A stretch of DNA of 19,444 nt, from the NCBI GenBank assembly GCA_003694825.1, contig RFJS01000023.1:1-19444 (forward strand), given 5' to 3'. Positions within the stretch are counted from its first letter, which is position 1. Each line of letters starts with the position of its first letter. Shown here piece by piece: positions 7,571 to 15,824 of this stretch. Origin of the DNA: Verrucomicrobiota bacterium (lineage in GTDB: Bacteria; Verrucomicrobiota; Verrucomicrobiia; Opitutales; Opitutaceae). A program made the translations under genes and the position numbers. Under the pieces are notes generated by a model. It searched no databases, was not told the origin of the DNA, and worked only from the letters and a program-made list of their open reading frames with translations.

Positions 7571-8578
7571 TCACTCGAGCGCGGCCTCGATGCGCGCCAG
7601 CTCATCGAGGAAACCGGCCCGAGTCGCCTCATCGACGAGGGCGACCTCGAAGCCATTGCGGGCGATGCGCACCAGCTCGCGGCGGGTAAAGCCGAGGTCC
7701 ATCGCCAGCGCGGCATACTCCTCGGACAAGGTGTTGCCGAAGGAGAAGGGATCGTCCGTGCTCACCGTGCAGCGGATGCCCGCGTCGAAGAGCTGGCGGA
7801 TCGGATGCTCGCGCATGGACGGGACGACCGCGAGCTTCACATTGCTGATGGGACACACGTCGCAGGTGATGTTGTTCTGCCGCAGCAGTTCGACCACCTG
7901 CGGATCCTCGATCGAGCGCACGCCGTGCTGGACCCGGTGGACGCCGAGAACCTCCACCGCCTCGCGGACATTGGCGGCACCGCCGAACTCTCCCGCGTGC
8001 GCCTTGGTCTCCTTGCCCGCTTCGCGGATGCGCCGCCAGACGCGGGCCGTCCATGGCTGCAGGGCCCAGGTTTCCACGCCGTGCAGGTCCACGCCGGCGA
8101 GGTGTTTCCACTCGCCGAGGCGGTCGATCACCGGCGCCAGCTCCGGCGTGTAGTCCGTGCGCAGCATGCCGACGAAGACCCGCACGATCATGCCCTCCGG
8201 CGCAGCCGTGCGGATGGCCTCGACGATCGCCTCGCCGTCCGCATGGATGAACTGCGTGACCGGCAGGTGAAAGCTCGTCTCGACGTAGCGGACATTCTGC
8301 TTCGCCAGCCCTTCGAAGATCACGCGGGCCGCCTCGTGATAACGCTCCGGACTCGTGAACCAGAGCAACGCATGATCGATGAGGATCTTCTCGAAGGTCG
8401 GGAAGTCCGCGTAGCGGTAGTCGTCCGCCCACCACGGCGGCGTGGTGTCGGGAAACTTGTCCGGGGCCACGCGGCGCAGCAGCTCCAGCGGGAGCGCGCC
8501 CTCGATGTGCAGGTGGGTCTCTGTCTTGGGCAGCGACTGGATGAAGGCCGCGAGCGAAGGATCGGGTGCGTAGGGCAT
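7571..8578 (-). CDS. add: Adenosine deaminase
   Basis: Zinc enzyme of purine salvage that deaminates adenosine or deoxyadenosine to inosine. All active-site residues of the amidohydrolase fold are visible in 335 residues: His22 and His24 in THLHIEGA, His194 and Glu197 in HAGE, His218 in RVQHG, and Asp275-Asp276 in STDDPFSF. The stretch from TDDP to GNTLSEEY resembles the adenosine-type rather than the adenine-type branch, though an adenine deaminase cannot be fully excluded. ATG 8578 has no Shine-Dalgarno. It begins 18 bases after the aminopeptidase stop, and its own stop lies just before or overlapping the next gene, so it belongs to the leftward run. Confidence 0.9.
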   Translation of the reverse strand: MPYAPDPSLAAFIQSLPKTETHLHIEGALPLELLRRVAPDKFPDTTPPWWADDYRYADFPTFEKILIDHALLWFTSPERYHEAARVIFEGLAKQNVRYVETSFHLPVTQFIHADGEAIVEAIRTAAPEGMIVRVFVGMLRTDYTPELAPVIDRLGEWKHLAGVDLHGVETWALQPWTARVWRRIREAGKETKAHAGEFGGAANVREAVEVLGVHRVQHGVRSIEDPQVVELLRQNNITCDVCPISNVKLAVVPSMREHPIRQLFDAGIRCTVSTDDPFSFGNTLSEEYAALAMDLGFTRRELVRIARNGFEVALVDEATRAGFLDELARIEAALE

Positions 8579-8596
8579 CGCGCGGAAGCAGACGGA

Positions 8597-9718
8597 TCAA
8601 TCCTCGTCGCCGAGGAGGTAGCCGGGATTGAGCTTTTGCAGCGACCTGGGCACGAAGAGGCCATCCTTGCGGATGAGTTTGCCGTCGAACCAGATCTCGC
8701 CGCCACCGTAGTCCTTGCGCTGGATGCAGACGATGTCCCAGTGCACCTGCGATTTGTTGCCGTTGCCGCAGTGTTCGTAGGCCTGGCCCGGAGTGAAGTG
8801 GAAGGAACCGGCGATCTTCTCGTCGAAGAGCGTGTCGCGGATCGGGTGCAGCAGGTGGGGGTTGAAGCCGAGCGCGAACTCGCCGACATAGCGGGCGCCC
8901 TCGTCGGAATCGAGGATCTCGTTCATCCGCCTGGTGTTGCTCGAGGTCGCTTCGACGATGCGCCCCTTCTCGAAGACGAAGCGTATGTTGTCAAAGGATA
9001 CGCCCTGATAAACGGCCGGGCAGTTGTATTGGATCACGCCTTCGACGCTCTCTTTCACCGGGCAGCTGTAGACCTCGCCGTCGGGGATGTTGCGGTCGCC
9101 GCCGCAGGGCACCGCGCCGATGCCCTTGATCGAGAAGCGCAGATCCGTACCCGGTCCCTTGATATGCACCTGGTCGGTTTTTTCCATGAGCCTGACGAGG
9201 GCGCGCATGCCCGGGCGCATGCGTGAGTAGTCGAGTGTGCAGACGCGGAAGTAGAGGTCTTCGAAGGCCTCGGTGCTCATCATCGCGGACTGCGCCATCG
9301 AGGGCGACGGCCAGCGGAGCACGACCCATTTCGTCTTGTTGACGCGCCAGTCCTGAACCGGGCGCATGATCTTCATGGCGAGCTGCATGCGCCGGGCGGG
9401 GACGTCGGAGGACTCGAACATGTTGTCGGCGCCCCGGATCGCGATGTAGGCGTCCATTTTTTTCATGCGCGCCATTTCGAGGTCGGCGAGGAGGCTGTAT
9501 TGATCCTCGGTCGCGCCGAGCAGCAGCTCCCGCGTCACGCGCGAGCGGGCGATGTTGACATAGGGGATGGCGCCGCGGCGCCGAACCGTGCGCACGAGAG
9601 CGACGACCATCTCGTCCGGGATGTCCCAGGCATCGATGAGGACGCGCTCGCCGCGCTTGAGTTTCGTGGAGTGCCCCGTCAGCACGTCGGCCAACTTCGC
9701 GTATCGTGGATCTGTCAT
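8597..9718 (-). CDS. M29-family aminopeptidase (aminopeptidase T-like)
   Basis: Cytoplasmic metallo-aminopeptidase of clan MQ, 373 residues, that removes N-terminal amino acids from peptides. The metal-binding pattern of the family is present with the expected spacing: Glu256 in RIVEATS, Glu280 in VGEFALG, His307 in GSFHFTPG, Tyr314, then His326-Trp-Asp328. ATG 9718 gives a natural N-terminus ([13 protein letters not shown]). An upstream extension to 9787 is open but shows no similarity to the family that I recognise. It sits between a pseudouridine synthase and adenosine deaminase in one leftward series; the gap to the upstream gene (9719-9807) is 89 bases. Its natural substrates are not indicated by the context. 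Confidence 0.92.
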   Translation of the reverse strand: MTDPRYAKLADVLTGHSTKLKRGERVLIDAWDIPDEMVVALVRTVRRRGAIPYVNIARSRVTRELLLGATEDQYSLLADLEMARMKKMDAYIAIRGADNMFESSDVPARRMQLAMKIMRPVQDWRVNKTKWVVLRWPSPSMAQSAMMSTEAFEDLYFRVCTLDYSRMRPGMRALVRLMEKTDQVHIKGPGTDLRFSIKGIGAVPCGGDRNIPDGEVYSCPVKESVEGVIQYNCPAVYQGVSFDNIRFVFEKGRIVEATSSNTRRMNEILDSDEGARYVGEFALGFNPHLLHPIRDTLFDEKIAGSFHFTPGQAYEHCGNGNKSQVHWDIVCIQRKDYGGGEIWFDGKLIRKDGLFVPRSLQKLNPGYLLGDED

Positions 9719-9807
9719 GAAACACTCATGCGGCGAAGATGGCGGTTTTTCCAACCAAAAGGCCCCGGGCAGCCGCCATCGCGGCAAGGGCGTCGCGGCC
9801 GGCCCGG

Positions 9808-10563
9808 TCAGCGTCGGCGGGCGAGTGCGACGAACTCATCGGGCTCGGGCGCGGCAGCCGAAAACCGGTGGCGGCGGCCGCCGAGGGCGAACTCGAGGCT
9901 GATGGAGGCCGCGTGAAGAAAGAGCCGGTCAGTGCCGAGGCGGCGGCCGAGGTCCCGGTTGAGCCGGAAGTTTCCGTAGGTCTGGTCGCCGAGGATCGGG
10001 ATCTGGCGTCGCGCACATTGGAAGCGCAGTTGGTGGGTGCGTCCGGTGCGGGGTTCGAGCGCGACCACGGCCAGCGCCGGCGGGCCCGGGATCAGGCGGA
10101 TGAGGCGCATGGCGGTTATGGCGGTCACGCCGCCGCCCGAGGCCGCCCGCACCTGTCCCCTGCCCCTTTTCACGGCCATCGTATCGCGCCATTCGGCACG
10201 GCGCTCGCGGGGATGCCCGGCGACGATGGCGAGGTATTTTTTCTGCGTCGTGCGCGCCTTGAAGGCGGCCTTCGCGGCCTCGGCGACGGCGGGATCCGCG
10301 GCGAGGAGGAGCACACCGGAGGTGGCTGAATCGAGCCGGTGCAGCAGCCAGAGCCGCCGCTCGGCGCCATCCGGTCCGCTCCACCGGTAGCATTGCGCCC
10401 GCTCATCGTAGTCGGCCGCGACGACAGCGCGCGCTTTTTCCCCGGGGCGGTTCGGATGGGAAAGGATGCCGGCGGGCTTGTCGACGGCGATCAGGCCGCA
10501 AGGGTCCATCCGCAGGACGGTGACGTCCGGGCCAAAGGGGATTTCGCGGGGATCGCTGATCAT
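9808..10563 (-). CDS. RluA-family pseudouridine synthase, short form without S4 domain
   Basis: Second pseudouridine synthase of the window, 251 residues. It has only the catalytic domain: [12 protein letters not shown] at 26-37, [15 protein letters not shown] at 74-88 with catalytic Asp78, a KKYLAIVAG strand, and [11 protein letters not shown] followed by ILGDQTYG. It lacks the N-terminal S4 domain of the gene at 6588-7529, so it is more like RluA, TruC or related stand-alone enzymes. Target RNA (tRNA, 23S or other) cannot be decided. ATG 10563 is used. GTG 10593 overlaps the stop of the TonB-like gene by GTGA and would add ten residues; either start implies translational coupling to that gene. 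Confidence 0.9.
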   Translation of the reverse strand: MISDPREIPFGPDVTVLRMDPCGLIAVDKPAGILSHPNRPGEKARAVVAADYDERAQCYRWSGPDGAERRLWLLHRLDSATSGVLLLAADPAVAEAAKAAFKARTTQKKYLAIVAGHPRERRAEWRDTMAVKRGRGQVRAASGGGVTAITAMRLIRLIPGPPALAVVALEPRTGRTHQLRFQCARRQIPILGDQTYGNFRLNRDLGRRLGTDRLFLHAASISLEFALGGRRHRFSAAAPEPDEFVALARRR

Positions 10564-10589
10564 CGTCGGAGTGCCGCGCGCGCTGCCGC

Positions 10590-11687
10590 TCACCAGTAGT
10601 AGAAGGCGAACGTGATCGTTTGGGACTCGCCCAGCACGTCGACCATCTCTTTCGGCCAGACGCCGTAGGGCTGTCCCTGCTCGATGGCGGAACGCGCCAG
10701 CAGGATGCCGAGCGCCTTCGCGGTGGAGTCGACGACGACGAGGTCCTCGATGGTGCCGTCGCGGGTGATCTTAAACTCGAGGACGACGCGCACGGAGGTC
10801 TCGCCATAGGAACGCGAGGCGACCATGGCGTTCCACCGCTGGCTGACGGCTTCGATCATGCGCTCGAGGTAGTCGCCGAACTCGGAGAACTTCGCATCGA
10901 CGGCGATGCGCCCGACCTGGGAGACGCCGAGCGGCTGGTTGCGAATGGGGCCGGGGGTGGCCCGCGGCAGGCGCGGCCGCGGCGCGGGGCTGGCGCGGTT
11001 GGGCACGACCGGCGCGGTGAAGACCGGCGGGCGGTCGTCGTCGGAATCGGTTTCCTCACCGAGGATCTGCTCGTCGACAGGGCTCGGGTTTTCCGAAGCC
11101 TCCGCGATGGAGGAGCCGGCCCCTTCGTCGTCGACGGGCTCGTCTTCCTCGAAGCCCGGGAGCGGATCCTTGCGCGCGGGGTTGGAAGGATCGACCATCT
11201 CGGGGGAGGCGGGGCTTTCCTGCGCCGGCACGGCGGTGATGGGCGGATTCAGTTCGCCGGCGATGGGTTTGGCCGCCTCGTGGTCCTCACCCTCCGTGGC
11301 CGGCGTGTGGTCCGGCGAAAGTTCCTCGGGCATTTCCTCCTGAGCGGCCTGCTGGTTGCGGGCGGAGAAAGTGTCGGCCTCGTCGGGTTCGTTGTCCGGG
11401 GCTTCCTGGTTGGTTTCGACGAAACGGGGCTCGGGCTCCTCTTCCGGTGGCTCCTCGAGAAGGATGTCGATCGGCTCGTTGACGCGCTCCATTTCCTCGA
11501 GATCGAGTTGGAGAAGCGATCGGGGAATGCCCAGGACGAAGAGGAGATGAAAGAGCACCGTGCCGATGAGGCCGACGGCGATGGACTGCCCGCTCGGACG
11601 CCGGCCGCCGAACGGGGAGAAAAAGGGCGGCGGCGCCTTCTTCTTTTCCGGGTTCACCGGCGTGTGCGGCTGAAGATGCGCGGGCAT
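10590..11687 (-). CDS. TonB/TolA-like energy-transducer protein with acidic linker
   Basis: Periplasm-spanning protein of 365 residues. A short basic cytoplasmic N-terminus (KKK at 15-17, RR at 29-30) leads into one transmembrane helix at about 34-54. That helix contains His47, recalling the functionally important His in the TonB and TolA transmembrane helix. Residues 62-245 form a long Pro/Glu/Asp-rich linker (EEPPEEEPEP, GEETDSDDD). Residues 255-365 are a compact domain with VRVVLEFKITRDGTIEDL, the pattern of TonB/TolA C-terminal domains, ending in aromatic FAFYYW. Such proteins carry inner-membrane energy to outer-membrane receptors or help stabilise the envelope. No exbB/exbD or tolQ/tolR genes are in the window. 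Maf lies nine bases upstream and a pseudouridine synthase overlaps downstream. The family is likely; a choice between TonB and TolA is not possible. Confidence 0.78.
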   Translation of the reverse strand: MPAHLQPHTPVNPEKKKAPPPFFSPFGGRRPSGQSIAVGLIGTVLFHLLFVLGIPRSLLQLDLEEMERVNEPIDILLEEPPEEEPEPRFVETNQEAPDNEPDEADTFSARNQQAAQEEMPEELSPDHTPATEGEDHEAAKPIAGELNPPITAVPAQESPASPEMVDPSNPARKDPLPGFEEDEPVDDEGAGSSIAEASENPSPVDEQILGEETDSDDDRPPVFTAPVVPNRASPAPRPRLPRATPGPIRNQPLGVSQVGRIAVDAKFSEFGDYLERMIEAVSQRWNAMVASRSYGETSVRVVLEFKITRDGTIEDLVVVDSTAKALGILLARSAIEQGQPYGVWPKEMVDVLGESQTITFAFYYW

Positions 11688-11696
11688 GTGGCGGGA

Positions 11697-12335
11697 TCAA
11701 TGTGTCAGGAGGCCATGGCGGGTCAAAAGCTCTCTGGTCGCCTCCAGCGGAAGACCCACGATGTTGGTAAAGGATCCCTCCCAGCGCTCGATGATGAGCT
11801 CGCCGTGGTCCTGGATGCCGTAGGCCCCGGCCTTGTCCAGCGGCGAGGCCACCGCGAGGTAGCGCTCGATGGCGGCATCGTCGAGCGCCTTGAAGACGAC
11901 CTTGCTTTCGACGCCGAGGTCTTCGCGAAGACCTTTCCGCTCATGGCGCAGCGCGAGCCCGGTGAAGACGGCGTGTGCCCGGCCCGAGAGACGACGGAGC
12001 ATGCGCCGGGCCTCCTCGAGGTCCGCCGGCTTGTGCAACACGCAGCCATCGAGATAGACGGTGGTGTCGGCGCCGAGCACGAAACTGTCGGGATGGCGGG
12101 TCGCGACCCAGTCGGCCTTCAGGGCGGCGTTGTGGCGCACCATCGCCTGCGGGTCAGCGCGCTCCGGCTCATGCTCCTCCACCTCCGCCGGCTCCACGAT
12201 GAAGGTGATTCCCAGGCTCGCCAGCAGCTCACGTCGCCGGGGCGAGGCGGAAGCGAGGATGAGCCTCGGGGCCGCCCCGACATCCTCGGGCGGATTTTCG
12301 GGCGTTTTGTTCACGGGAGCGGGATTGGTGGGCAT
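11697..12335 (-). CDS. maf: Maf-family nucleoside triphosphate pyrophosphatase
   Basis: House-cleaning enzyme that hydrolyses non-canonical or excess nucleotides (dTTP/UTP or m7GTP types) to monophosphates in the cytoplasm, and is linked to control of septum formation. Motifs are LASASPRRRELL at 27-38, EEHEPERADP near 53-62, GADTTVYLDG at 88-97 with the catalytic Asp, KP at 102-103, and DKAGAYGIQ at 167-175. The 212 residues include about 20 extra, Pro-rich residues before the core. ATG 12335 is preceded by an AGGTGGAGG stretch, though close to the start; GTG 12344 would add three residues. It heads the leftward series. The YGIQ and SFTNIVGLP elements agree with the dTTP/UTP pyrophosphatase branch, with moderate certainty. 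Confidence 0.93.
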   Translation of the reverse strand: MPTNPAPVNKTPENPPEDVGAAPRLILASASPRRRELLASLGITFIVEPAEVEEHEPERADPQAMVRHNAALKADWVATRHPDSFVLGADTTVYLDGCVLHKPADLEEARRMLRRLSGRAHAVFTGLALRHERKGLREDLGVESKVVFKALDDAAIERYLAVASPLDKAGAYGIQDHGELIIERWEGSFTNIVGLPLEATRELLTRHGLLTH

Positions 12336-12463
12336 TGCCTCCACCTGCGCAACGGGAAACCGCGGCGGGCGGGAGCCGGCTTTGGCGGGGCGTGTTGCCC
12401 ATCCGCGGCGCGGCCGCGGCGAGCCAGTCGCAGGGTGTCAGTCCTCCCCGAAACCGCGATTGA

Positions 12464-12469
12464 TAGAAT
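12464..12469 (+). promoter_or_regulatory. Candidate -10 element for the STAS-like gene
   Basis: TAGAAT matches the sigma-70 -10 consensus at five of six bases and lies in an AT-rich island (about 12458-12480) that stands out in this GC-rich window. It is 44 bases before the ATG at 12513. No good -35 is found at the right distance, so it is only a candidate. Confidence 0.35.
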
Positions 12470-12512
12470 AAATCTTCGATCCGCTGGCTTTTTCGAACGT
12501 CCCGCGAACCTT

Positions 12513-12977
12513 ATGGCCATGAAAATGAGCGTTTCTTTCGACCCGGTGGCTTTCTTTGTCCGGTTGGAAGTCATCGGAGAGCTCAACCCCACGACGGTTC
12601 GCGCCTTTTTCGCTCGGATGGGCAAGGCGGCACAGGAGCATCGCTGCGGCCGCATCCTCACCGACTTGCAGCGGGCCCGGATCGCCGCTGACCCGGTCGA
12701 TATTTTCTCGACCGTCGGCGATCTCGAGGAACTCGGCGTGCGCAGGACGTTTCGCCGAGCCATTGTCATCTCTCGCGATCACGCCGACTACGCGTTCTGG
12801 GAGACGGCCTGTCGCAATCGCGGCTTTCACGGGGTGCAGGTCTTCACGGACGGCGAGGCCGCCCGGGCCTGGCTGCTGACTCAGCCGCGCGACACGGGCT
12901 TTTCCGATCGCGACGCGAACCAGGCCGGCACCGATTCGGCTTCGCAAGCGTTCGTCACCGCCAGGGGTCCGCGCTGA
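12513..12977 (+). CDS. SpoIIAA-like / STAS-like domain protein
   Basis: Cytoplasmic protein of 154 residues. Residues 5-120 have the alternating beta/alpha pattern of the SpoIIAA-like (STAS-like) family: an opening strand FFVRLEVIGELN, then CGRILTDLQRARI, then FRRAIVISRD, a Trp-containing helix and a final VQVFTDGEAARAWL. Relatives are small single-domain proteins of poorly known role, some binding lipophilic ligands or other proteins. The last 30 residues are polar, low complexity and probably disordered. ATG 12513 is followed by in-frame ATGs at 12519 and 12525, so the start is approximate; no ribosome site is evident. The gene is alone on the plus strand between the divergent maf gene and the convergent fcl gene. 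Confidence 0.75.
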   Translation: MAMKMSVSFDPVAFFVRLEVIGELNPTTVRAFFARMGKAAQEHRCGRILTDLQRARIAADPVDIFSTVGDLEELGVRRTFRRAIVISRDHADYAFWETACRNRGFHGVQVFTDGEAARAWLLTQPRDTGFSDRDANQAGTDSASQAFVTARGPR

Positions 12978-12999
12978 GAGCGGGACTGGAACGCCCGGG

Positions 13000-13021
13000 G
13001 GCTGCCGCTGCCGCGGCAGCC
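13000..13021 (+). repeat. Perfect 8-bp inverted repeat after the STAS-like gene
   Basis: GGCTGCCG (13000-13007) and CGGCAGCC (13014-13021) can form a GC-rich hairpin with a six-base loop, 22 bases beyond the stop of the STAS-like gene. No T-run follows, so it may protect or slow the end of the transcript but is not a standard intrinsic terminator. Confidence 0.5.
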
Positions 13022-13072
13022 GACGCCCGCGACAGGATTCGCACGCCTCGGTCGCACTCCAACCCACCCCTC

Positions 13073-13105
13073 AAAAAAGAAAGGCCACGCCGCAAAAGCG
13101 TGGCC
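13073..13105 (-). terminator. Intrinsic terminator of the gmd-fcl operon
   Basis: Read on the minus strand, GGCCACGC and GCGTGGCC (13083-13105) pair as a perfect eight-base stem around a seven-base loop. They are followed directly by a T-rich run (TTTCTTTTTT, 13073-13082). It lies 38 bases after the fcl stop, where transcription should end. It is the clearest intrinsic terminator in the window. Confidence 0.88.
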
Positions 13106-13143
13106 CGCAACGGAAGGGCGACAAACGGTGAACCGCGGTCCCA

Positions 13144-14094
13144 TCACACCTCGCGCAGCCGGCCGGACGCCTTTTCCTCGAGGAACGAGGCGTAGGCCCG
13201 CCGGATGCCCTCATCGAGGTCGATCTTCGCCTTCCAGCCGAGGGCGGTGAGCCGGCTCACGTCCATGAGCTTGCGCGGCGTGCCGTCGGGCTTGGAGGTA
13301 TCCCAGACGATGCGGCCCTCGTAGCCGATGATCCGGGCGACCTTTTCGGCGAATTCGCGGATGGAGATATCCGTGCCGGTGCCGACGTTCACCCAGTCCG
13401 GCGGGTTGTCGATCTGCAGCAGGAAAAAGATCGCGTCGGCGAGGTCGTCGACGTGGAGGAACTCGCGCCGCGGCGATCCCGTGCCCCAGCAGACCACCTC
13501 GTCCAGCCCCTGCTCCTTCGCCTCGTGGAACTTGCGCAGAAAGGCGGGAAACACGTGGGAGTTCTGCGGGTGATAGTTGTCGCCCGGGCCATAGAGGTTC
13601 GTCGGCATGGCCGAATGAAAGAGCACGCCGTGCTGGCGCCGGAAGAACTGGCAGAGCTTCAGCCCCGCGATCTTGGCGATGGCGTAGGCCTCGTTCGTCG
13701 GCTCGAGCGGACTGGTGAGCAGGCAGTCCTCCGGCATGGGCTGCGGGGCGTGCTTCGGGTAGATGCACGAGCTGCCGAGGAAGAGCAGCCGCTGGACACC
13801 GGAGCGATGGGCCGCCTGCACGCAATTGAGCGCGATGGCGAGGTTGTCGGCGATGAAGTCCGCCGGATAGGTATTGTTGGCAAGGATACCACCGACCTTC
13901 GCCGCCGCCACGAACACGACCTCGGGACGGTTTTTCTCAAACCATGCGAAGGTCTGCTGCTGGTTGCACAGATCCAGCTCGGCGCGGTCGGGCATGAGGA
14001 TGTTGTTGAACCCCTCGGCCCGGAGTTTCCTGACAAACGCAGAGCCGACCATCCCGCGATGGCCGGCGACGTAGACGCGAGTGTCCTTGTTCAT
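13144..14094 (-). CDS. fcl: GDP-L-fucose synthase (GDP-4-keto-6-deoxymannose epimerase/reductase)
   Basis: NADPH-dependent short-chain dehydrogenase of 316 residues that epimerises and reduces GDP-4-keto-6-deoxy-D-mannose to GDP-L-fucose, for surface polysaccharide or glycan. Visible are the GxxGxxG nucleotide motif at Gly11, Gly14 and Gly17 (GHRGMVG), AAAKVGGI at 63-70, SSCIYPK at 108-114 and the catalytic Tyr137/Lys141 in AYAIAK. The [19 protein letters not shown] region is typical of the family. ATG 14094 overlaps the gmd stop in an ATGA, so the two consecutive enzymes are co-translated. An intrinsic terminator follows at 13073-13105. The open frame extends upstream beyond this ATG, but that part overlaps gmd in another frame and is not coding. 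Confidence 0.96.
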   Translation of the reverse strand: MNKDTRVYVAGHRGMVGSAFVRKLRAEGFNNILMPDRAELDLCNQQQTFAWFEKNRPEVVFVAAAKVGGILANNTYPADFIADNLAIALNCVQAAHRSGVQRLLFLGSSCIYPKHAPQPMPEDCLLTSPLEPTNEAYAIAKIAGLKLCQFFRRQHGVLFHSAMPTNLYGPGDNYHPQNSHVFPAFLRKFHEAKEQGLDEVVCWGTGSPRREFLHVDDLADAIFFLLQIDNPPDWVNVGTGTDISIREFAEKVARIIGYEGRIVWDTSKPDGTPRKLMDVSRLTALGWKAKIDLDEGIRRAYASFLEEKASGRLREV

Positions 14095-15131
14095 CCCTGG
14101 TAGGTTGGCGGAGCGAAAGGCGTTTTCAATTCCGCGACGGCCTTCTCGTGCTCGGCGAGCTTGAGGTCGTGCTCGACCATGATGCGCACGAGATCCTTGA
14201 ACTTCACCTTCGGCTCCCAGCCGAGCTGCTTCTTGGCCTTGGCGGGGTCGCCGACGAGCAGGTCCACCTCGGCGGGACGCTCGTAGCGCTTGTCGTATTT
14301 GACGTATTTCTCCCAGTCGAGGCCGAGCAACTGGAACGCCTCCTGGCAGAACTCGCGCACCGTATGCGTCTCGCCGGTGGCCACGACGTAGTCGTCGGGG
14401 TTGTCCTGCTGGAGCATGAGCCACATCATTTCGACATACTCCTTGGCGTAGCCCCAGTCGCGCTTGGCGTCGAGGTTGCCGAGGTAGAGTTCGTTCTGCA
14501 GGCCCACCTTGATGCGGGTGGCGGCGCGGGTGATCTTGCGCGTGACGAAGGTTTCGCCGCGCCGCTCGCTCTCGTGATTGAAGAGGATGCCGTTGGAGGC
14601 GTGCAGATTGTAGGACTCGCGATAGTTCACCGTCAGCCAGTAGGCGTAGACCTTGGCGCAGGCGTAGGGCGAGCGCGGCCAGAACGGCGTCTTTTCGGTC
14701 TGGGGGACTTCCTGGACCTTGCCGAACATTTCCGAGGAGGACGCCTGGTAGAAGCGCACTTTCTCGACCAGGCCGGCCTCGCGGATCGCCTCGAGGATGC
14801 GCACCGCCCCGGTGCCGGTGACATCACCGGTGTATTCAGGCACGTCGAAGGAGACGCGCACGTGGCTCTGGGCTCCCAGATTGTAGATTTCGTCCGGCTG
14901 CAGATCGTAGAGCAGCTTTACCATGGCGACGGAGTCCGCGAGGTCTCCGTAGTGGAGGAAGAGCCGCACGCCGTTGACGTGCGGATCGCGATACAGGTGA
15001 TCGATACGGCCGGTGTTGAAGGTGGAGGCACGGCGAACGATGCCGTGAACTTCATAGCCCTTTTGCAAAAGCAGTTCTGCAAGAAAAGACCCGTCCTGTC
15101 CGGTAATACCGGTAATGAGTGCGCGCTTCAT
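14091..15131 (-). CDS. gmd: GDP-mannose 4,6-dehydratase
   Basis: First committed enzyme of GDP-L-fucose (and GDP-rhamnose or perosamine) synthesis, 346 residues. It dehydrates GDP-D-mannose to the 4-keto-6-deoxy intermediate with bound NADP. Family motifs are [15 protein letters not shown] at 8-22 (GxxGxxG), HGIVRRAS at 29-36, SSSEMFG at 131-137 and the catalytic Tyr156/Lys160 in SPYACAK, then [16 protein letters not shown] and the arginine-rich [13 protein letters not shown] 15131 begins MKRALITG exactly at the first strand. A purine-rich AAGGAAG lies about 15 bases upstream, too far for a good ribosome site. It is coupled to fcl by ATGA, and the pair form a two-gene operon. The leader region is rich in palindromes and is listed separately. 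Confidence 0.97.
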   Translation of the reverse strand: MKRALITGITGQDGSFLAELLLQKGYEVHGIVRRASTFNTGRIDHLYRDPHVNGVRLFLHYGDLADSVAMVKLLYDLQPDEIYNLGAQSHVRVSFDVPEYTGDVTGTGAVRILEAIREAGLVEKVRFYQASSSEMFGKVQEVPQTEKTPFWPRSPYACAKVYAYWLTVNYRESYNLHASNGILFNHESERRGETFVTRKITRAATRIKVGLQNELYLGNLDAKRDWGYAKEYVEMMWLMLQQDNPDDYVVATGETHTVREFCQEAFQLLGLDWEKYVKYDKRYERPAEVDLLVGDPAKAKKQLGWEPKVKFKDLVRIMVEHDLKLAEHEKAVAELKTPFAPPTYQG

Positions 15132-15251
15132 ATTAGAGTTGTTGTGCTTCCTTGGAGTTAGATTGCTAACGGTGCCCGGGGTGGTTTCCCTAAACCGTTT
15201 TTCCCGGGAAGGAAGGGAAAACCACCACGCATCCCGGGATCTTTCACACAA
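15132..15251. promoter_or_regulatory. Divergent control region with three CCCGGG palindromes
   Basis: These 120 bases separate the divergent gmd and RibD-C-like genes and must contain promoters for both. CCCGGG occurs three times, at 15175-15180, 15203-15208 and 15233-15238, with centres 28 and 30 bases apart, close to three helical turns. The second and third are extended to perfect 10-bp palindromes, TTCCCGGGAA (15201-15210) and ATCCCGGGAT (15231-15240). Regular spacing of similar palindromes suggests binding sites for a dimeric regulator, but no regulator gene is next to them. No confident -10/-35 pair was found. Confidence 0.5.
15180..15226. repeat. Inverted repeat enclosing the middle CCCGGG palindrome
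   Basis: GGTGGTTTCCC (15180-15190) pairs with GGGAAAACCACC (15215-15226) with a single bulged A. The pair encloses the palindrome at 15201-15210 almost symmetrically. It could act as an operator or, if transcribed, fold as a leader stem-loop. The pairing is read directly from the sequence; the role is inferred. Confidence 0.65.
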
Positions 15252-15824
15252 ATGAAGGTTGTCCTCATCGCTGTCACTTCACTTGACGGACGCATCACGC
15301 CGCCCGGCCAATCGGGTCCGGGCTTCGCCTCGGCGGCGGACCAGGCGTGGTTTCCCGCCTGCCTGCGCCACTTCGATTGCTCGGTGATGGGGCGTGCCAC
15401 CTGGGAACAGATCCCCCGCGAGCCGGGCGCGCCGGCCGCGCACGCCGCCCGTCTGCGCATGGTCATGACGCGAACGCCCGAAGCCCATGCCGCCCGGGCC
15501 CGGCCGGGGGCGCTCGAGTTTTCCGACGCCGCGCCGGCGGACATCGTCGGTGCGCTCGCCGGCCGGGGCTTTGCCCGCTGCGCCCTGCTCGGCGGCGGGC
15601 AGATCTACCGGGCCTTTCTCGATGCCGGGCTGGTCGACGCCCTGTGGCTGACGCTCGAACCGGTGGTGCTCGGCGGCGGCACTCCGCTCGCCGACGGTCC
15701 GGTGCGAAACGGCCGCTTCCGCCTCGTGGAGACACGTGCCCTGTCGGCGGATACGCTCCTGCTCAACTACCGGCGCCCCGATGCCGCCGCAGTGCCGCTC
15801 CCCTCTCCCGACACCCTGTCATGA
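15252..15824 (+). CDS. RibD C-terminal / dihydrofolate reductase-like protein
   Basis: Predicted NAD(P)H-dependent reductase of 190 residues, the length of a stand-alone RibD_C domain. The family hallmarks are the N-terminal strand [15 protein letters not shown], with the SLDG turn at 10-13, then [12 protein letters not shown] at 41-52, the cofactor-binding [13 protein letters not shown] at 111-123, and [16 protein letters not shown] at 128-143. The deaminase half of bifunctional RibD is absent, so it may be the reductase partner in riboflavin synthesis or a pterin/other reductase. No other rib gene is in the window, so no symbol is given. ATG 15252 lies 11 bases after the last CCCGGG palindrome and has no ribosome site. 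Its stop overlaps the next gene's start by ATGA. Confidence 0.85.
   Translation: MKVVLIAVTSLDGRITPPGQSGPGFASAADQAWFPACLRHFDCSVMGRATWEQIPREPGAPAAHAARLRMVMTRTPEAHAARARPGALEFSDAAPADIVGALAGRGFARCALLGGGQIYRAFLDAGLVDALWLTLEPVVLGGGTPLADGPVRNGRFRLVETRALSADTLLLNYRRPDAAAVPLPSPDTLS

Noticed and set aside
14095..14424. Upstream extension of the fcl reading frame giving a 426-residue protein.
   Set aside because: It overlaps gmd coding sequence in another frame and lacks protein character. The GDP-fucose synthase fold begins exactly at ATG 14094.
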